Source: UBA4416 sp038327195 (GTDB lineage Bacteria; Bacteroidota; Bacteroidia; B-17B0; Aurantibacillaceae). From it: a stretch of DNA of 64,000 bases. The notes under the pieces were generated by a model. That model did not search any database, was not told where the DNA came from, and saw only the letters and a list, made by a program, of their open reading frames with translations. How positions within the stretch are numbered: the first letter of the stretch is position 1; every line of letters begins with the position of its first letter. The stretch spans positions 62,001-126,000 of the forward strand of contig JBBQKU010000006.1 of NCBI GenBank assembly GCA_038327195.1, written 5' to 3'. Below, piece by piece: positions 17,302 through 24,572 of this stretch. The position numbers were made by a program, and so were the translations under genes.

Positions 17302-17401
17302 TTTTTCTATAGTTAATTTATACCAAATTCATTGATATTAACTTCTGAAATTTAAACATAAAGTGTTAGGGTATAATTTTGTTCAGTAATAGCTGTCAAA
17401 T

Positions 17402-17518
17402 GAATCTGCTAATGTTTACGACTGATTTTCTTTGGGCGTTTCCTTCGGCCAGGCTTTCCGCTTCAATCTTTTTTCGTTCCTCAAAAAGGATTTCCTCTTC
17501 AATCCTTAACGCAGATTC
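17402..17518. repeat. Palindromic intergenic element with GAATCTGC ends
   Basis: GAATCTGC at 17402-17409 and its reverse complement GCAGATTC at 17511-17518 bound a 117-base block. Inside lie tttgggcgtttccttcggcc and an ATCTTTTTTCG...AAAAAGGAT arm pair. The wording GGGCGTT..CGGxCxGGCTTTCCGCT is one I associate with repeated intergenic segments in Bacteroidota. The right end stops two bases before the stop codon of the 87-aa gene. An outer weak pair TTATACC (17318-17324) and GGTATAA (17370-17376) lies just before it. Confidence 0.55.
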
Positions 17519-17520
17519 TA

Positions 17521-17784
17521 TTAAATCGTTTCTTTACTTAACGCTGCTTTTTCTTTAATAGCTTGAGTTACAACTTGAACTTCTATTTTCTTTAATTCTT
17601 CTGGAGTGTTTGTTTCTTCACTTTCATCCAATGCTTTTACGCCCACTAAAAACAATTCTTCACAATCAGTTTGTGTTGTAGCATGTTCTATAGCAATTGC
17701 AGCAATCCATTTAAAGGATGCTGGTATTCCTTTTAAATTAAATTTTGGTTTTATTTTAACTTGTTTCTTTTTTTCTTGTCTCAT
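17521..17784 (-). CDS. Small hypothetical protein (87 aa), third gene of the exported-protein operon
   Basis: The product is 87 residues, with a basic start (MRQEKKKQVKIKPKFNLKG), a hydrophobic-amphipathic middle (IPASFKWIAAIAIEHATTQ) and an acidic C-terminal half (ALDESEETNTPEELKKIEVQ). I do not recognise it. There is no signal peptide, so it probably stays in the cytoplasm unlike its two upstream neighbours. It begins six bases after the stop of the 207-aa gene, so all three share a transcript from the promoter at 18690-18720. Its 3' end abuts the palindromic element at 17402-17518. Confidence 0.65.
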   Translation of the reverse strand: MRQEKKKQVKIKPKFNLKGIPASFKWIAAIAIEHATTQTDCEELFLVGVKALDESEETNTPEELKKIEVQVVTQAIKEKAALSKETI

Positions 17785-17790
17785 AATAAT

Positions 17791-18414
17791 TTAATCACTT
17801 TCCCAAATTCGTGTATTTCTTCCTTCTGTTTTTGTCACGAGCCATTTTTCTTTTTTTGCTCTATGCAATAGTTTTACTCGTAATCGTTTTGGATAAAAAT
17901 TTGTAGTAATGATTCCAAAACGTTTTTTCTTTTTACAAACGCCTGCTTTCATGAGCATATCATATCCGCCAGCGGCGCAACGCATCCCAATAAATGCATA
18001 ATCGTAGGGCGTACATTCAAAATATTTTTTTTCAGCATTTTTAAAATCAACATATTGCTGAGTTGTAATTGGAATATAAACTGTGGTGAGTTGTTGTTTA
18101 GCAGTATCGTTATGCCAATTTAAATTTTTATCTATTCTGTATTTCCCAGCAGTTTTACTTTTGTGAGGAAAAATATGCCAAGCTCCATTATTAGTGCCAA
18201 AGCTTATGATTTTATGATTGGCTTCAATATATACATGTCCGCCATGTATACCACCAAAAATTTTGTGTTCAGTATTTTTAAATTCTTTTTTAGGTTTAGA
18301 ACCATAAATAAAGTGAACTTTTAATACCAAGGAATCTTGAGCAAGTACGCTTGAATAAATAAAAAGGAAAGAAAAAAGTAAGGACAGTTGAAACAACTTT
18401 AATCTACATAACAT
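17791..18414 (-). CDS. Secreted protein with possible permuted papain-like (NlpC/P60-type) fold
   Basis: The 207-residue product has a signal peptide (LFQLSLLFSFLFIYSSVLAQ). The mature part contains IFGGIHGGHVYIEANHKIIS and, later, PYDYAFIGMRCAAGGYDMLM followed by KAGVCKKKKRFG. A His in a GGHVxIE strand followed downstream by a Cys at the start of a helix (MRCAAGGYD) is the order of active-site residues in circularly permuted NlpC/P60 or LRAT-like enzymes, which act on peptide or lipid amide bonds. That assignment is an inference from two motifs. The family was not recognised by name. The gene starts within the last codons of the upstream 88-aa gene (11-base overlap), which points to coupled translation. 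Confidence 0.6.
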   Translation of the reverse strand: MLCRLKLFQLSLLFSFLFIYSSVLAQDSLVLKVHFIYGSKPKKEFKNTEHKIFGGIHGGHVYIEANHKIISFGTNNGAWHIFPHKSKTAGKYRIDKNLNWHNDTAKQQLTTVYIPITTQQYVDFKNAEKKYFECTPYDYAFIGMRCAAGGYDMLMKAGVCKKKKRFGIITTNFYPKRLRVKLLHRAKKEKWLVTKTEGRNTRIWESD

Positions 18415-18670
18415 GTAAGTTATCTAAAGTGTCTTTTGTATAAAAGAAATTAATTACATTAAATAACGAAAAATGAGGAACAGAACCTACAGCTTTCGAA
18501 GTTTTAGCTGTTTTATCTGCAGGAATCACTTTAGGTTTATCCGCTTGTTTGTATTCGCTTTGTTTAATAATTTGAGGATGCTTTACACAATCCTTTGGTT
18601 GTTGCTGACTAGCTTGCACTTTAAACAAACAGGCAAATAGAAAAATATAAGTAAAATAGATGAATTTCAT
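18404..18670 (-). CDS. Small exported protein (88 aa), first gene of a three-gene operon
   Basis: The 88 residues start with a signal peptide (MKFIYFTYIFLFACLFKVQA) and continue as a charged, Lys- and Gln-rich chain (SQQQPKDCVKHPQIIKQSEY) with one Cys in the mature part, ending DTLDNLHVM. No family is recognised. The signal might be cleaved after VQA by signal peptidase I. The gene is 20 bases downstream of an exact -7 box and overlaps the following gene by 11 bases. With the second gene also exported, the pair may form a secreted or periplasmic unit; that is inference from layout only. Confidence 0.65.
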   Translation of the reverse strand: MKFIYFTYIFLFACLFKVQASQQQPKDCVKHPQIIKQSEYKQADKPKVIPADKTAKTSKAVGSVPHFSLFNVINFFYTKDTLDNLHVM

Positions 18671-18689
18671 TTTTAATATTTTTGTTACC

Positions 18690-18720
18690 CAAATTTATAA
18701 CTTTTTTTCAAAATAACAAA
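18690..18720 (-). promoter_or_regulatory. Promoter of the three-gene exported-protein operon
   Basis: On the minus strand TTTG (18720-18717), 19 bases, then TAAATTTG (18697-18690) match TTTG-N19-TAnnTTTG exactly. The -33 box begins directly after the recG stop codon (18721-18723), so the operon is not merely read through from recG. Confidence 0.75.
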
Positions 18721-20835
18721 TTACCCAATTTTACTCCAAGAACTCTTACTTTTTGCCTGCGAAGCTAATTGTTGAACCAATAACTGGTTTTCTGGAAATG
18801 TTAAATTTTCATCTTCACTTAAAATGGTTTGTGCAGTAGAGCGTGCTAATTGTAATATTTGTCCATCTTGAACTAAATCTGCAATTTTAAAATCCAGTAC
18901 TCCACTTTGTTGTGTTCCATCTAAATCACCTGGGCCACGTAATCTTAAATCTACTTCACTAATTTCAAAACCATCATTGGTTCTTACCATGGTTTCCATG
19001 CGGAGTTTGCTATCAGCTCCAAGTTTATAAGATGTCATTAATATACAGTATGATTTATCGGCACCACGGCCAACTCTTCCGCGTAATTGATGTAGTTGTG
19101 CTAAACCAAAGCGTTCAGCACTTTCAATCACCATTACACTAGCATTTGGAATGTTTACGCCAACTTCAATAACGGTTGTTGCAACCATTATTTGAGTTTG
19201 TTTATTAATAAAACGTTGCATTTCAAACTCTTTTTCTTGAGGTTTCAATTTGCCATGCACAATACTTATTTGATACTGTGGAGGTTTAAAATCATCTACC
19301 AAACAATCATAGCCATGTTGTAAATTTTGGAAATCTAATTTTTCACTTTCCTGAATTAATGGATATACCACATATACCTGACGACCTAAAGCAATTTGTT
19401 CTTTCATAAAACCAATTAACCGCAAGCGTTGGTTTTCCATAAAATGCATCGTTGTAATTGGTTTTCTTCCAGGTGGAAGTTCATCAATAACGGAAGTGTC
19501 TAAATCTCCATATAGAGTCATTGCTAAAGTCCTTGGTATAGGCGTGGCGGTCATAATTAACACGTGTGGAGGTTGCACGTTTTTTTTATGCATTTTCCCT
19601 CGTTGCGCTACACCAAACCGATGTTGTTCATCAATAACTACTAAACCTAAATTTTTAAAAACGACCACATCTTCTATTAAAGCATGTGTGCCAATTAAAA
19701 TATGAATTTCACCAGCCTCCAATTGTTGATGTAAAACTCTGCGCGCTTTTGTTTTTGATGATCCAGTTAATAAATCAACTTTAATCCCAAGTGGTTCTAC
19801 TAATTCAGAAATTGTAGCAAAATGTTGTTTCGCTAATATTTCTGTCGGCGCCATTAAACATGCCTGAAAACCATTATCAATGGCTAGTAACATACTTAGT
19901 AAAGCCACTAACGTTTTTCCGCTACCAACATCGCCTTGCACTAATCTGCTCATTTGTTTGCCTGAGCCCATATCAATCCGAATTTCTTTTACGACTCTTT
20001 TTTGAGCGTTCGTTAGTTCAAAAGGCATGTGGTTTTTGTAAAACGAATTAAACACATCGCCTACTTTATTAAACACAAAACCTCTAGTTACTTGATGCCT
20101 GATGCTATTTGAGCGAAGTAGTTTTAATTGATTATAAAAAAGCTCTTCAAATTTTAAACGAAATTGTGCTTTTTCTAATAATACTTTTGAATCGGGAAAA
20201 TGAATTTGCTTTAACGCATCATGTTTTGATATCAAATTAAAATCAGCAATAACAGTTGGTGTTAGTGTTTCTAAAATGTTTTGGGAAGTTAGCTGATTAC
20301 TTAATGCTCGTTGCGCTCGTCGAATGCCTTCACTATCTAAATTTCTAAATTTTAATTTTTCAGTACTATGGTAAACAGATTGAAATGCAGATTGCTGTGA
20401 TAGAATTTCTTCTGAAACAACTTCAATATCAGGATGAGAAATATTAAATTTATAATTAAATTGGGTAGCCTTTCCGTAAACAATATATTCTGTTTGCAGT
20501 TTAAGTTTTTCCGACATCCATTTGTGTCCTTGAAACCAAACTAATTCAATAACCCCCGTTCTATCTCTAAATTTTACTACTAATCTTTTGGTGCGTTTGT
20601 CGCCAATGGTTTCCATGCTTTCAATAAAGCCTTTTAACTGGTATGATGCACCATCTTCATTAACGTCTTGTATATTATAAAATTTAGTTCTGTCAACATA
20701 TCGAAACGGGTAATGCGTAATTAAATCCTTGTATGTAAAAATGTGTAATTCTTTTTGTAGCGATTCGGCACGCATGGGACCAATACCTTTGAGGTATCCA
20801 ATGGGCGTATCTAAAAAAGAATTTATTGAATTCAT
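18721..20835 (-). CDS. recG: ATP-dependent DNA helicase RecG
   Basis: RecG remodels stalled replication forks and Holliday junctions. With the ATG at 20835 the protein has 704 residues, normal for the family. The N-terminal wedge begins DTPIGYLKGIGPMRAESLQK and includes an OB fold; helicase motifs follow: Walker A GDVGSGKT with Lys307, the DExH box VVIDEQHRFGVAQR, motif III TATPIPRTLAMT, and motif VI LRGRVGRGADKSYC. The C-terminal RecG segment (RLRGPGDLDGTQQSG) is present. An upstream TTG at 20844 also reads in frame, but it overlaps the -7 box at 20842-20849, so the ATG is preferred. The transcript would be leaderless or nearly so. A divergent gene starts 86 bases away. Confidence 0.95.
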   Translation of the reverse strand: MNSINSFLDTPIGYLKGIGPMRAESLQKELHIFTYKDLITHYPFRYVDRTKFYNIQDVNEDGASYQLKGFIESMETIGDKRTKRLVVKFRDRTGVIELVWFQGHKWMSEKLKLQTEYIVYGKATQFNYKFNISHPDIEVVSEEILSQQSAFQSVYHSTEKLKFRNLDSEGIRRAQRALSNQLTSQNILETLTPTVIADFNLISKHDALKQIHFPDSKVLLEKAQFRLKFEELFYNQLKLLRSNSIRHQVTRGFVFNKVGDVFNSFYKNHMPFELTNAQKRVVKEIRIDMGSGKQMSRLVQGDVGSGKTLVALLSMLLAIDNGFQACLMAPTEILAKQHFATISELVEPLGIKVDLLTGSSKTKARRVLHQQLEAGEIHILIGTHALIEDVVVFKNLGLVVIDEQHRFGVAQRGKMHKKNVQPPHVLIMTATPIPRTLAMTLYGDLDTSVIDELPPGRKPITTMHFMENQRLRLIGFMKEQIALGRQVYVVYPLIQESEKLDFQNLQHGYDCLVDDFKPPQYQISIVHGKLKPQEKEFEMQRFINKQTQIMVATTVIEVGVNIPNASVMVIESAERFGLAQLHQLRGRVGRGADKSYCILMTSYKLGADSKLRMETMVRTNDGFEISEVDLRLRGPGDLDGTQQSGVLDFKIADLVQDGQILQLARSTAQTILSEDENLTFPENQLLVQQLASQAKSKSSWSKIG

Positions 20836-20841
20836 ATTACA

Positions 20842-20873
20842 CAAAAATACTATTAGATTTTTGTTAATACAAT
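20842..20873 (-). promoter_or_regulatory. Promoter of recG
   Basis: The -7 box TATTTTTG (20849-20842) fits TAnnTTTG, with a near-consensus ATTG (20873-20870) 20 bases upstream. Transcription would start within a few bases of the recG ATG at 20835. Confidence 0.5.
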
Positions 20874-20888
20874 TCCGGTTTTGTTAAC

Positions 20889-20941
20889 CATATAACTAAA
20901 AATCTAGTTTAATTTTGTAAGGTGAGATTTTTAGTTATATG
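20889..20941. repeat. Perfect 17-bp inverted repeat across the start of a gene
   Basis: CATATAACTAAAAATCT (20889-20905) is the exact reverse complement of AGATTTTTAGTTATATG (20925-20941), with 19 bases between. The right arm begins at the fourth base of the GTG-started gene at 20922. In the transcript the two arms could pair so that the start codon lies at the edge of the loop. A TAATTTTG sequence (20910-20917) lies within the loop. Confidence 0.85.
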
Positions 20942-21590
20942 TGTTTTTTTAGGATTTACTATTTTAGTGAAAGCACAATTTTTAGATACATTAAAATCTC
21001 TCACTAATAAAAAGCCAAGTATTGGAGTCCGTTTAGAATCAAGATATTCTTTTCTTAGAAACGGACTTGTAAAAGTTACAGGAGTTAGACTTGGAGTTGT
21101 TTTTCAAAAAAAATTAAAAGTAGGCGTAGGTTATAGTTGGCTAAAGTCCAATGTTAGTGATGATTTAGAAATCACAAATTATCTAGGAAATAAAGAAACG
21201 GTTAAAAATTATTTAGAATTTGGATACATTGCCTATTATGCAGATTTTGTTTTTCATAAAACCCAACGCTGGCAATTAAGTGTGCCTTTGCAATTAGGAA
21301 CTGGTTTAGCGTGGTTTCAATATTCTGACAATAATATAAAAACAAGGTCTAAAAAACATTTTTTGCTATTATATGAACCTGGAATTTCGGTGCAATTTAA
21401 ATTAACCAGATGGCTTGGTTTAGGCACTGATATTGGGTATCGGTTTACATTGAAAAATACACAAAACATTGGCGAAAAATTGAATTCACCGGCATACGCA
21501 TTTAAACTATTACTATGGTTTGATCAACTTTTTTATGTGGTAGCACCAAATCATATGCTTTCGAAAAAGTATGGCCCCGCTGAATGGTAG
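20922..21590 (+). CDS. Exported beta-barrel-like protein of unknown function, GTG start
   Basis: The 222-residue product begins with a signal peptide (MRFLVICVFLGFTILVKAQF) read from a GTG at 20922; there is no in-frame ATG nearby. The mature part alternates polar and hydrophobic residues as in small outer-membrane barrels: IGVRLESRYSFLRNGLVKVT, VGVGYSWLKSN, LSVPLQLGTGLAWFQYSDNN and LGLGTDIGYRFTLKN. The protein has no recognised family name. A 17-bp inverted repeat (20889-20941) covers its start. It diverges from recG and converges with the MBOAT gene, so it is transcribed alone. Confidence 0.7.
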   Translation: MRFLVICVFLGFTILVKAQFLDTLKSLTNKKPSIGVRLESRYSFLRNGLVKVTGVRLGVVFQKKLKVGVGYSWLKSNVSDDLEITNYLGNKETVKNYLEFGYIAYYADFVFHKTQRWQLSVPLQLGTGLAWFQYSDNNIKTRSKKHFLLLYEPGISVQFKLTRWLGLGTDIGYRFTLKNTQNIGEKLNSPAYAFKLLLWFDQLFYVVAPNHMLSKKYGPAEW

Positions 21591-21620
21591 TTTTAATTAT
21601 TAATTATTTTTAATAATTCC

Positions 21621-23288
21621 TTAAAACTGAAAATAGATAAAAGGTTGCATATCTCCACTCATTAATTGATAAATACAAAACACAAAAATTATGGTAACCA
21701 AACTCATGATTGGTAATGGTAATAGCGCAAATTTTAAACGATAATTTTCTTTAATACGTTCTGGTATCCAGTGTATTAAATATCCAATGAATATTATAAG
21801 AAAGACAAGCCAATAACCCCTTATTACATTAAAAAATAAATTCCCGCCAAAGTGATTTGATAATCTATCAAATAGTAAGCTGACGGTATCTAAACCATCG
21901 CTTCTAAAAAAAATACGAGTAAAACTTATAAAGCTTAGTGTAATAAAAACCATTGTTGCTTTCACAAAAAATGATTTTGAATTTTTAAAAGGCGAATAGT
22001 TTTGCCAAAGCTTATGTACAACTAATCCTAAACCATTTAATCCACCCCAAATTATAAACAACCACGAACTGCCATGCCAAAAGCCACCTAATAGCATTGT
22101 TACTAATAAATTTATATTTGTGTTAATGCTTTGTTTTACTTTTGGAATAAAATAAGCAAGTAGAATTAGCAAAATAGCAATGGCTAATAAAACTAATAAT
22201 AACCAAATTTTTCCTGTCAATAAAACTAAAACAATTGATAAAAAGGCAATGCAAATATAGGAACCAATACTACCTTTTTTATTTCCACCTAATGGGATGT
22301 ATAAATAATCTTTAAGCCATGTAGAAAGTGAAATGTGCCAGCGTTTCCAAAACTCACTAACGTCTTGTGCTTTATACGGCGACTTAAAATTTGTTTTTAA
22401 TCGATAGCCTAATAATAATGCAATTCCAATGGCAATATCTGTATAGCCACTGAAATCAGCATAAATTTGAAGTGAATAACCGAAAATTCCAAAAACAGTT
22501 TCAATCCCCGAATAATAATTTGGATTATCAAAAATACGGTCAATGTAATTTACCGCAATATAATCTGCCATTATTTTTTTCCCTAAACCATTTAAAATCC
22601 AAAAAACAGCAAAGCCAAATTCTTTACGTTTTAAATTATAGGGCTCGTAAATTTGATACAAAAACTCATTTGCTTTTACAATTGGTCCCGCAACTAAGTG
22701 AGGGAAAAAGCAAACAAAAAATCCGTAATCAAATATTGATTTTACAGGCGTCACCCTTCCTCTGTACATATCTATGGTATAGGAAATGGATTGAAATGTA
22801 AAAAAAGAAATACCCACAGGTAATATTAATTTATCTATTGGATCTTTTGTTCCTAAAAATGTATTGCTGAATTGAGAATAGTAATTAAAAAAAGAAATAT
22901 CTGTCCCCGCTAATTGATTGATGCTCTCAGTAAAAAAATATGCATATTTAAAATAACAGAGTAATGCTAAATTTAAGAGTAAGCTAATTGTTAAATATAA
23001 TTTTTTTTGTTTGTCGGATTTACTTTTATAAATAAGTCTTCCCCAATTATAATCGCTGGTAATGGTAAAGAGAAGTAAAATTAAAAACACTCCACTTGTT
23101 TTATAATAAAAGAAAAAACTAACAAGTAATAAATAAAATGTACGCAGCGAATTTTTTTTATACACTAAAGAATATAATGCTAAGACAACGGCAAAAAATC
23201 CCCAAAAATAAAGTTGAGTAAAAATAATAGGCTCTCCTTTTGTATAAAGAAAATAAGGTTTTAAATATGTAATTAAATCATTTAGCAT
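21621..23288 (-). CDS. MBOAT-family O-acyltransferase (AlgI/DltB/PatA-like)
   Basis: The 555-residue membrane protein has about 11-12 hydrophobic segments and the MBOAT signature: FWKRWHISLSTWLKDYLYIP (invariant His and Trp region) near residue 310-330 and LLGGFWHGSSWLFIIWGGLN with catalytic His405. Members of this branch move acyl groups, usually acetyl, across the inner membrane to a partner that esterifies an exported polysaccharide or peptidoglycan. Two SGNH-type proteins are encoded directly upstream on the same strand (28 and 14 bases apart), which supports this role. The acceptor polymer is unknown; alginate, peptidoglycan and an exopolysaccharide are all possible. It is the last gene of the three. 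Confidence 0.92.
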   Translation of the reverse strand: MLNDLITYLKPYFLYTKGEPIIFTQLYFWGFFAVVLALYSLVYKKNSLRTFYLLLVSFFFYYKTSGVFLILLLFTITSDYNWGRLIYKSKSDKQKKLYLTISLLLNLALLCYFKYAYFFTESINQLAGTDISFFNYYSQFSNTFLGTKDPIDKLILPVGISFFTFQSISYTIDMYRGRVTPVKSIFDYGFFVCFFPHLVAGPIVKANEFLYQIYEPYNLKRKEFGFAVFWILNGLGKKIMADYIAVNYIDRIFDNPNYYSGIETVFGIFGYSLQIYADFSGYTDIAIGIALLLGYRLKTNFKSPYKAQDVSEFWKRWHISLSTWLKDYLYIPLGGNKKGSIGSYICIAFLSIVLVLLTGKIWLLLVLLAIAILLILLAYFIPKVKQSINTNINLLVTMLLGGFWHGSSWLFIIWGGLNGLGLVVHKLWQNYSPFKNSKSFFVKATMVFITLSFISFTRIFFRSDGLDTVSLLFDRLSNHFGGNLFFNVIRGYWLVFLIIFIGYLIHWIPERIKENYRLKFALLPLPIMSLVTIIFVFCIYQLMSGDMQPFIYFQF

Positions 23289-23316
23289 TTATCTAATTTA
23301 ATTCGAGTATAATTTT

Positions 23317-24558
23317 TTATTTTATTTTACTATTATACTTGTAACTTTTATAAAAAGCGTCAAACATTAGTGTAGACAAAATAGTGTATCCTCTCCCATT
23401 AAAATGAACTTTGTCTTTAGCTGCTAAGCCACCTTTATACCACTTATAGATTGATTTGTAACCACCCATTACAGCATATAAATCATAAACTGCTGTGTTG
23501 TGTTTTTCCATTAATTCATACATCGCTTCTTGAGCTTTAATGGGCCTTTTGTTTGGTGTTTTTCTATTCATATAATTATCGGTAACTGTAGTAAATAAAA
23601 ATGTGCAATTAGGAGATGCAATTTTCACTAGAGCAATTAAACTATCATAGTTTTCAATAAATTTTTGTTTCGAGAAATTAACATCGTGCGTATCATTTAC
23701 GCCTAAAGAAAAAATGACTAAATCTGGTGGTATGCCAGAAAGTTCGTTTACAAATTCTTGACATTTTAAATAGGAAGACGTGCTTGCTCCATTTACTCCG
23801 ATAGAAGCATAATAAAAGCCAGGATTAGAATTTTCTATGCTAAATCCGCGAAGCATAAAATCAGGTATTATAGTGTCTTTTCTAACTAAATTGAAATTGA
23901 CGGAGTCAATGTATGATTCAAAAATATACTCGGTATAACTTTTAGCAATATAATCTTTTCGAACAAAATGCACGCCTATCTGATCTGTTATTGAAAATTC
24001 AAAACTAGGATTAAAATTATGATATACTCTTAATGAATTAAAACTTTGATGGTGATTGTTTTTTAATAATTTAAACCCAAAGGTATTAGCTGTATCGTTT
24101 GTAATGCCTGCCATTCCAGCTAATCCAAGATTATCACACATTTCTTTAGATAAAGCATTTCTTTTCCTAATCCAAGTACCAGTAGTAAAAGATTTAAAAA
24201 AATGAGGACTGTTTGTTTTAACAATTTTAAATGGAAAAATAAAAGTTCCACCACCTTTAAAATCTCCTATTTTTTGAAATCCATCCATTAAAACTTCTGT
24301 CCAAAATCCTGCTTGTATATGTGAACCACCAAAATGCACAATCGTCACTTTATTTCTTTTACCAGATCTTAAGTCATCAATTTTTTTGTACAATCCCATA
24401 AATTGAGAACTGTCTTTGCTTAAATGTAAAACACTAGCATTGTAATTAATAAATGGATATTGTTGTGCTTTTAATGGATTGATTGTAAAAAAAATGACAC
24501 CAAAAAAAAGGCTTATAAAAAGTAGTACGTTGTTTTTTTTAGTTTTATTTTTTATCAT
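23317..24558 (-). CDS. SGNH-hydrolase-like protein, partner of the MBOAT enzyme
   Basis: The 413-residue product has an N-terminal hydrophobic segment (VLLFISLFFGVIFFTINPLK) and an SGNH-like fold: block I VTIVHFGGSHIQAGFW with Ser79, the Asn block LVIFSLGVNDTHDV, and the terminal block KDKVHFNGRGYTIL with Asp382 and His385. Block I has GGSH where active esterases usually have GDS; the Asp to Gly change may alter activity without removing the triad. In MBOAT systems such AlgJ/AlgX/PatB-like proteins transfer acetyl to the polymer in the periplasm. The middle part (about residues 110-240) is a beta-rich insertion, as in similar two-domain members. Confidence 0.82.
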   Translation of the reverse strand: MIKNKTKKNNVLLFISLFFGVIFFTINPLKAQQYPFINYNASVLHLSKDSSQFMGLYKKIDDLRSGKRNKVTIVHFGGSHIQAGFWTEVLMDGFQKIGDFKGGGTFIFPFKIVKTNSPHFFKSFTTGTWIRKRNALSKEMCDNLGLAGMAGITNDTANTFGFKLLKNNHHQSFNSLRVYHNFNPSFEFSITDQIGVHFVRKDYIAKSYTEYIFESYIDSVNFNLVRKDTIIPDFMLRGFSIENSNPGFYYASIGVNGASTSSYLKCQEFVNELSGIPPDLVIFSLGVNDTHDVNFSKQKFIENYDSLIALVKIASPNCTFLFTTVTDNYMNRKTPNKRPIKAQEAMYELMEKHNTAVYDLYAVMGGYKSIYKWYKGGLAAKDKVHFNGRGYTILSTLMFDAFYKSYKYNSKIK

Positions 24559-24572
24559 TAATTCAAATATCT

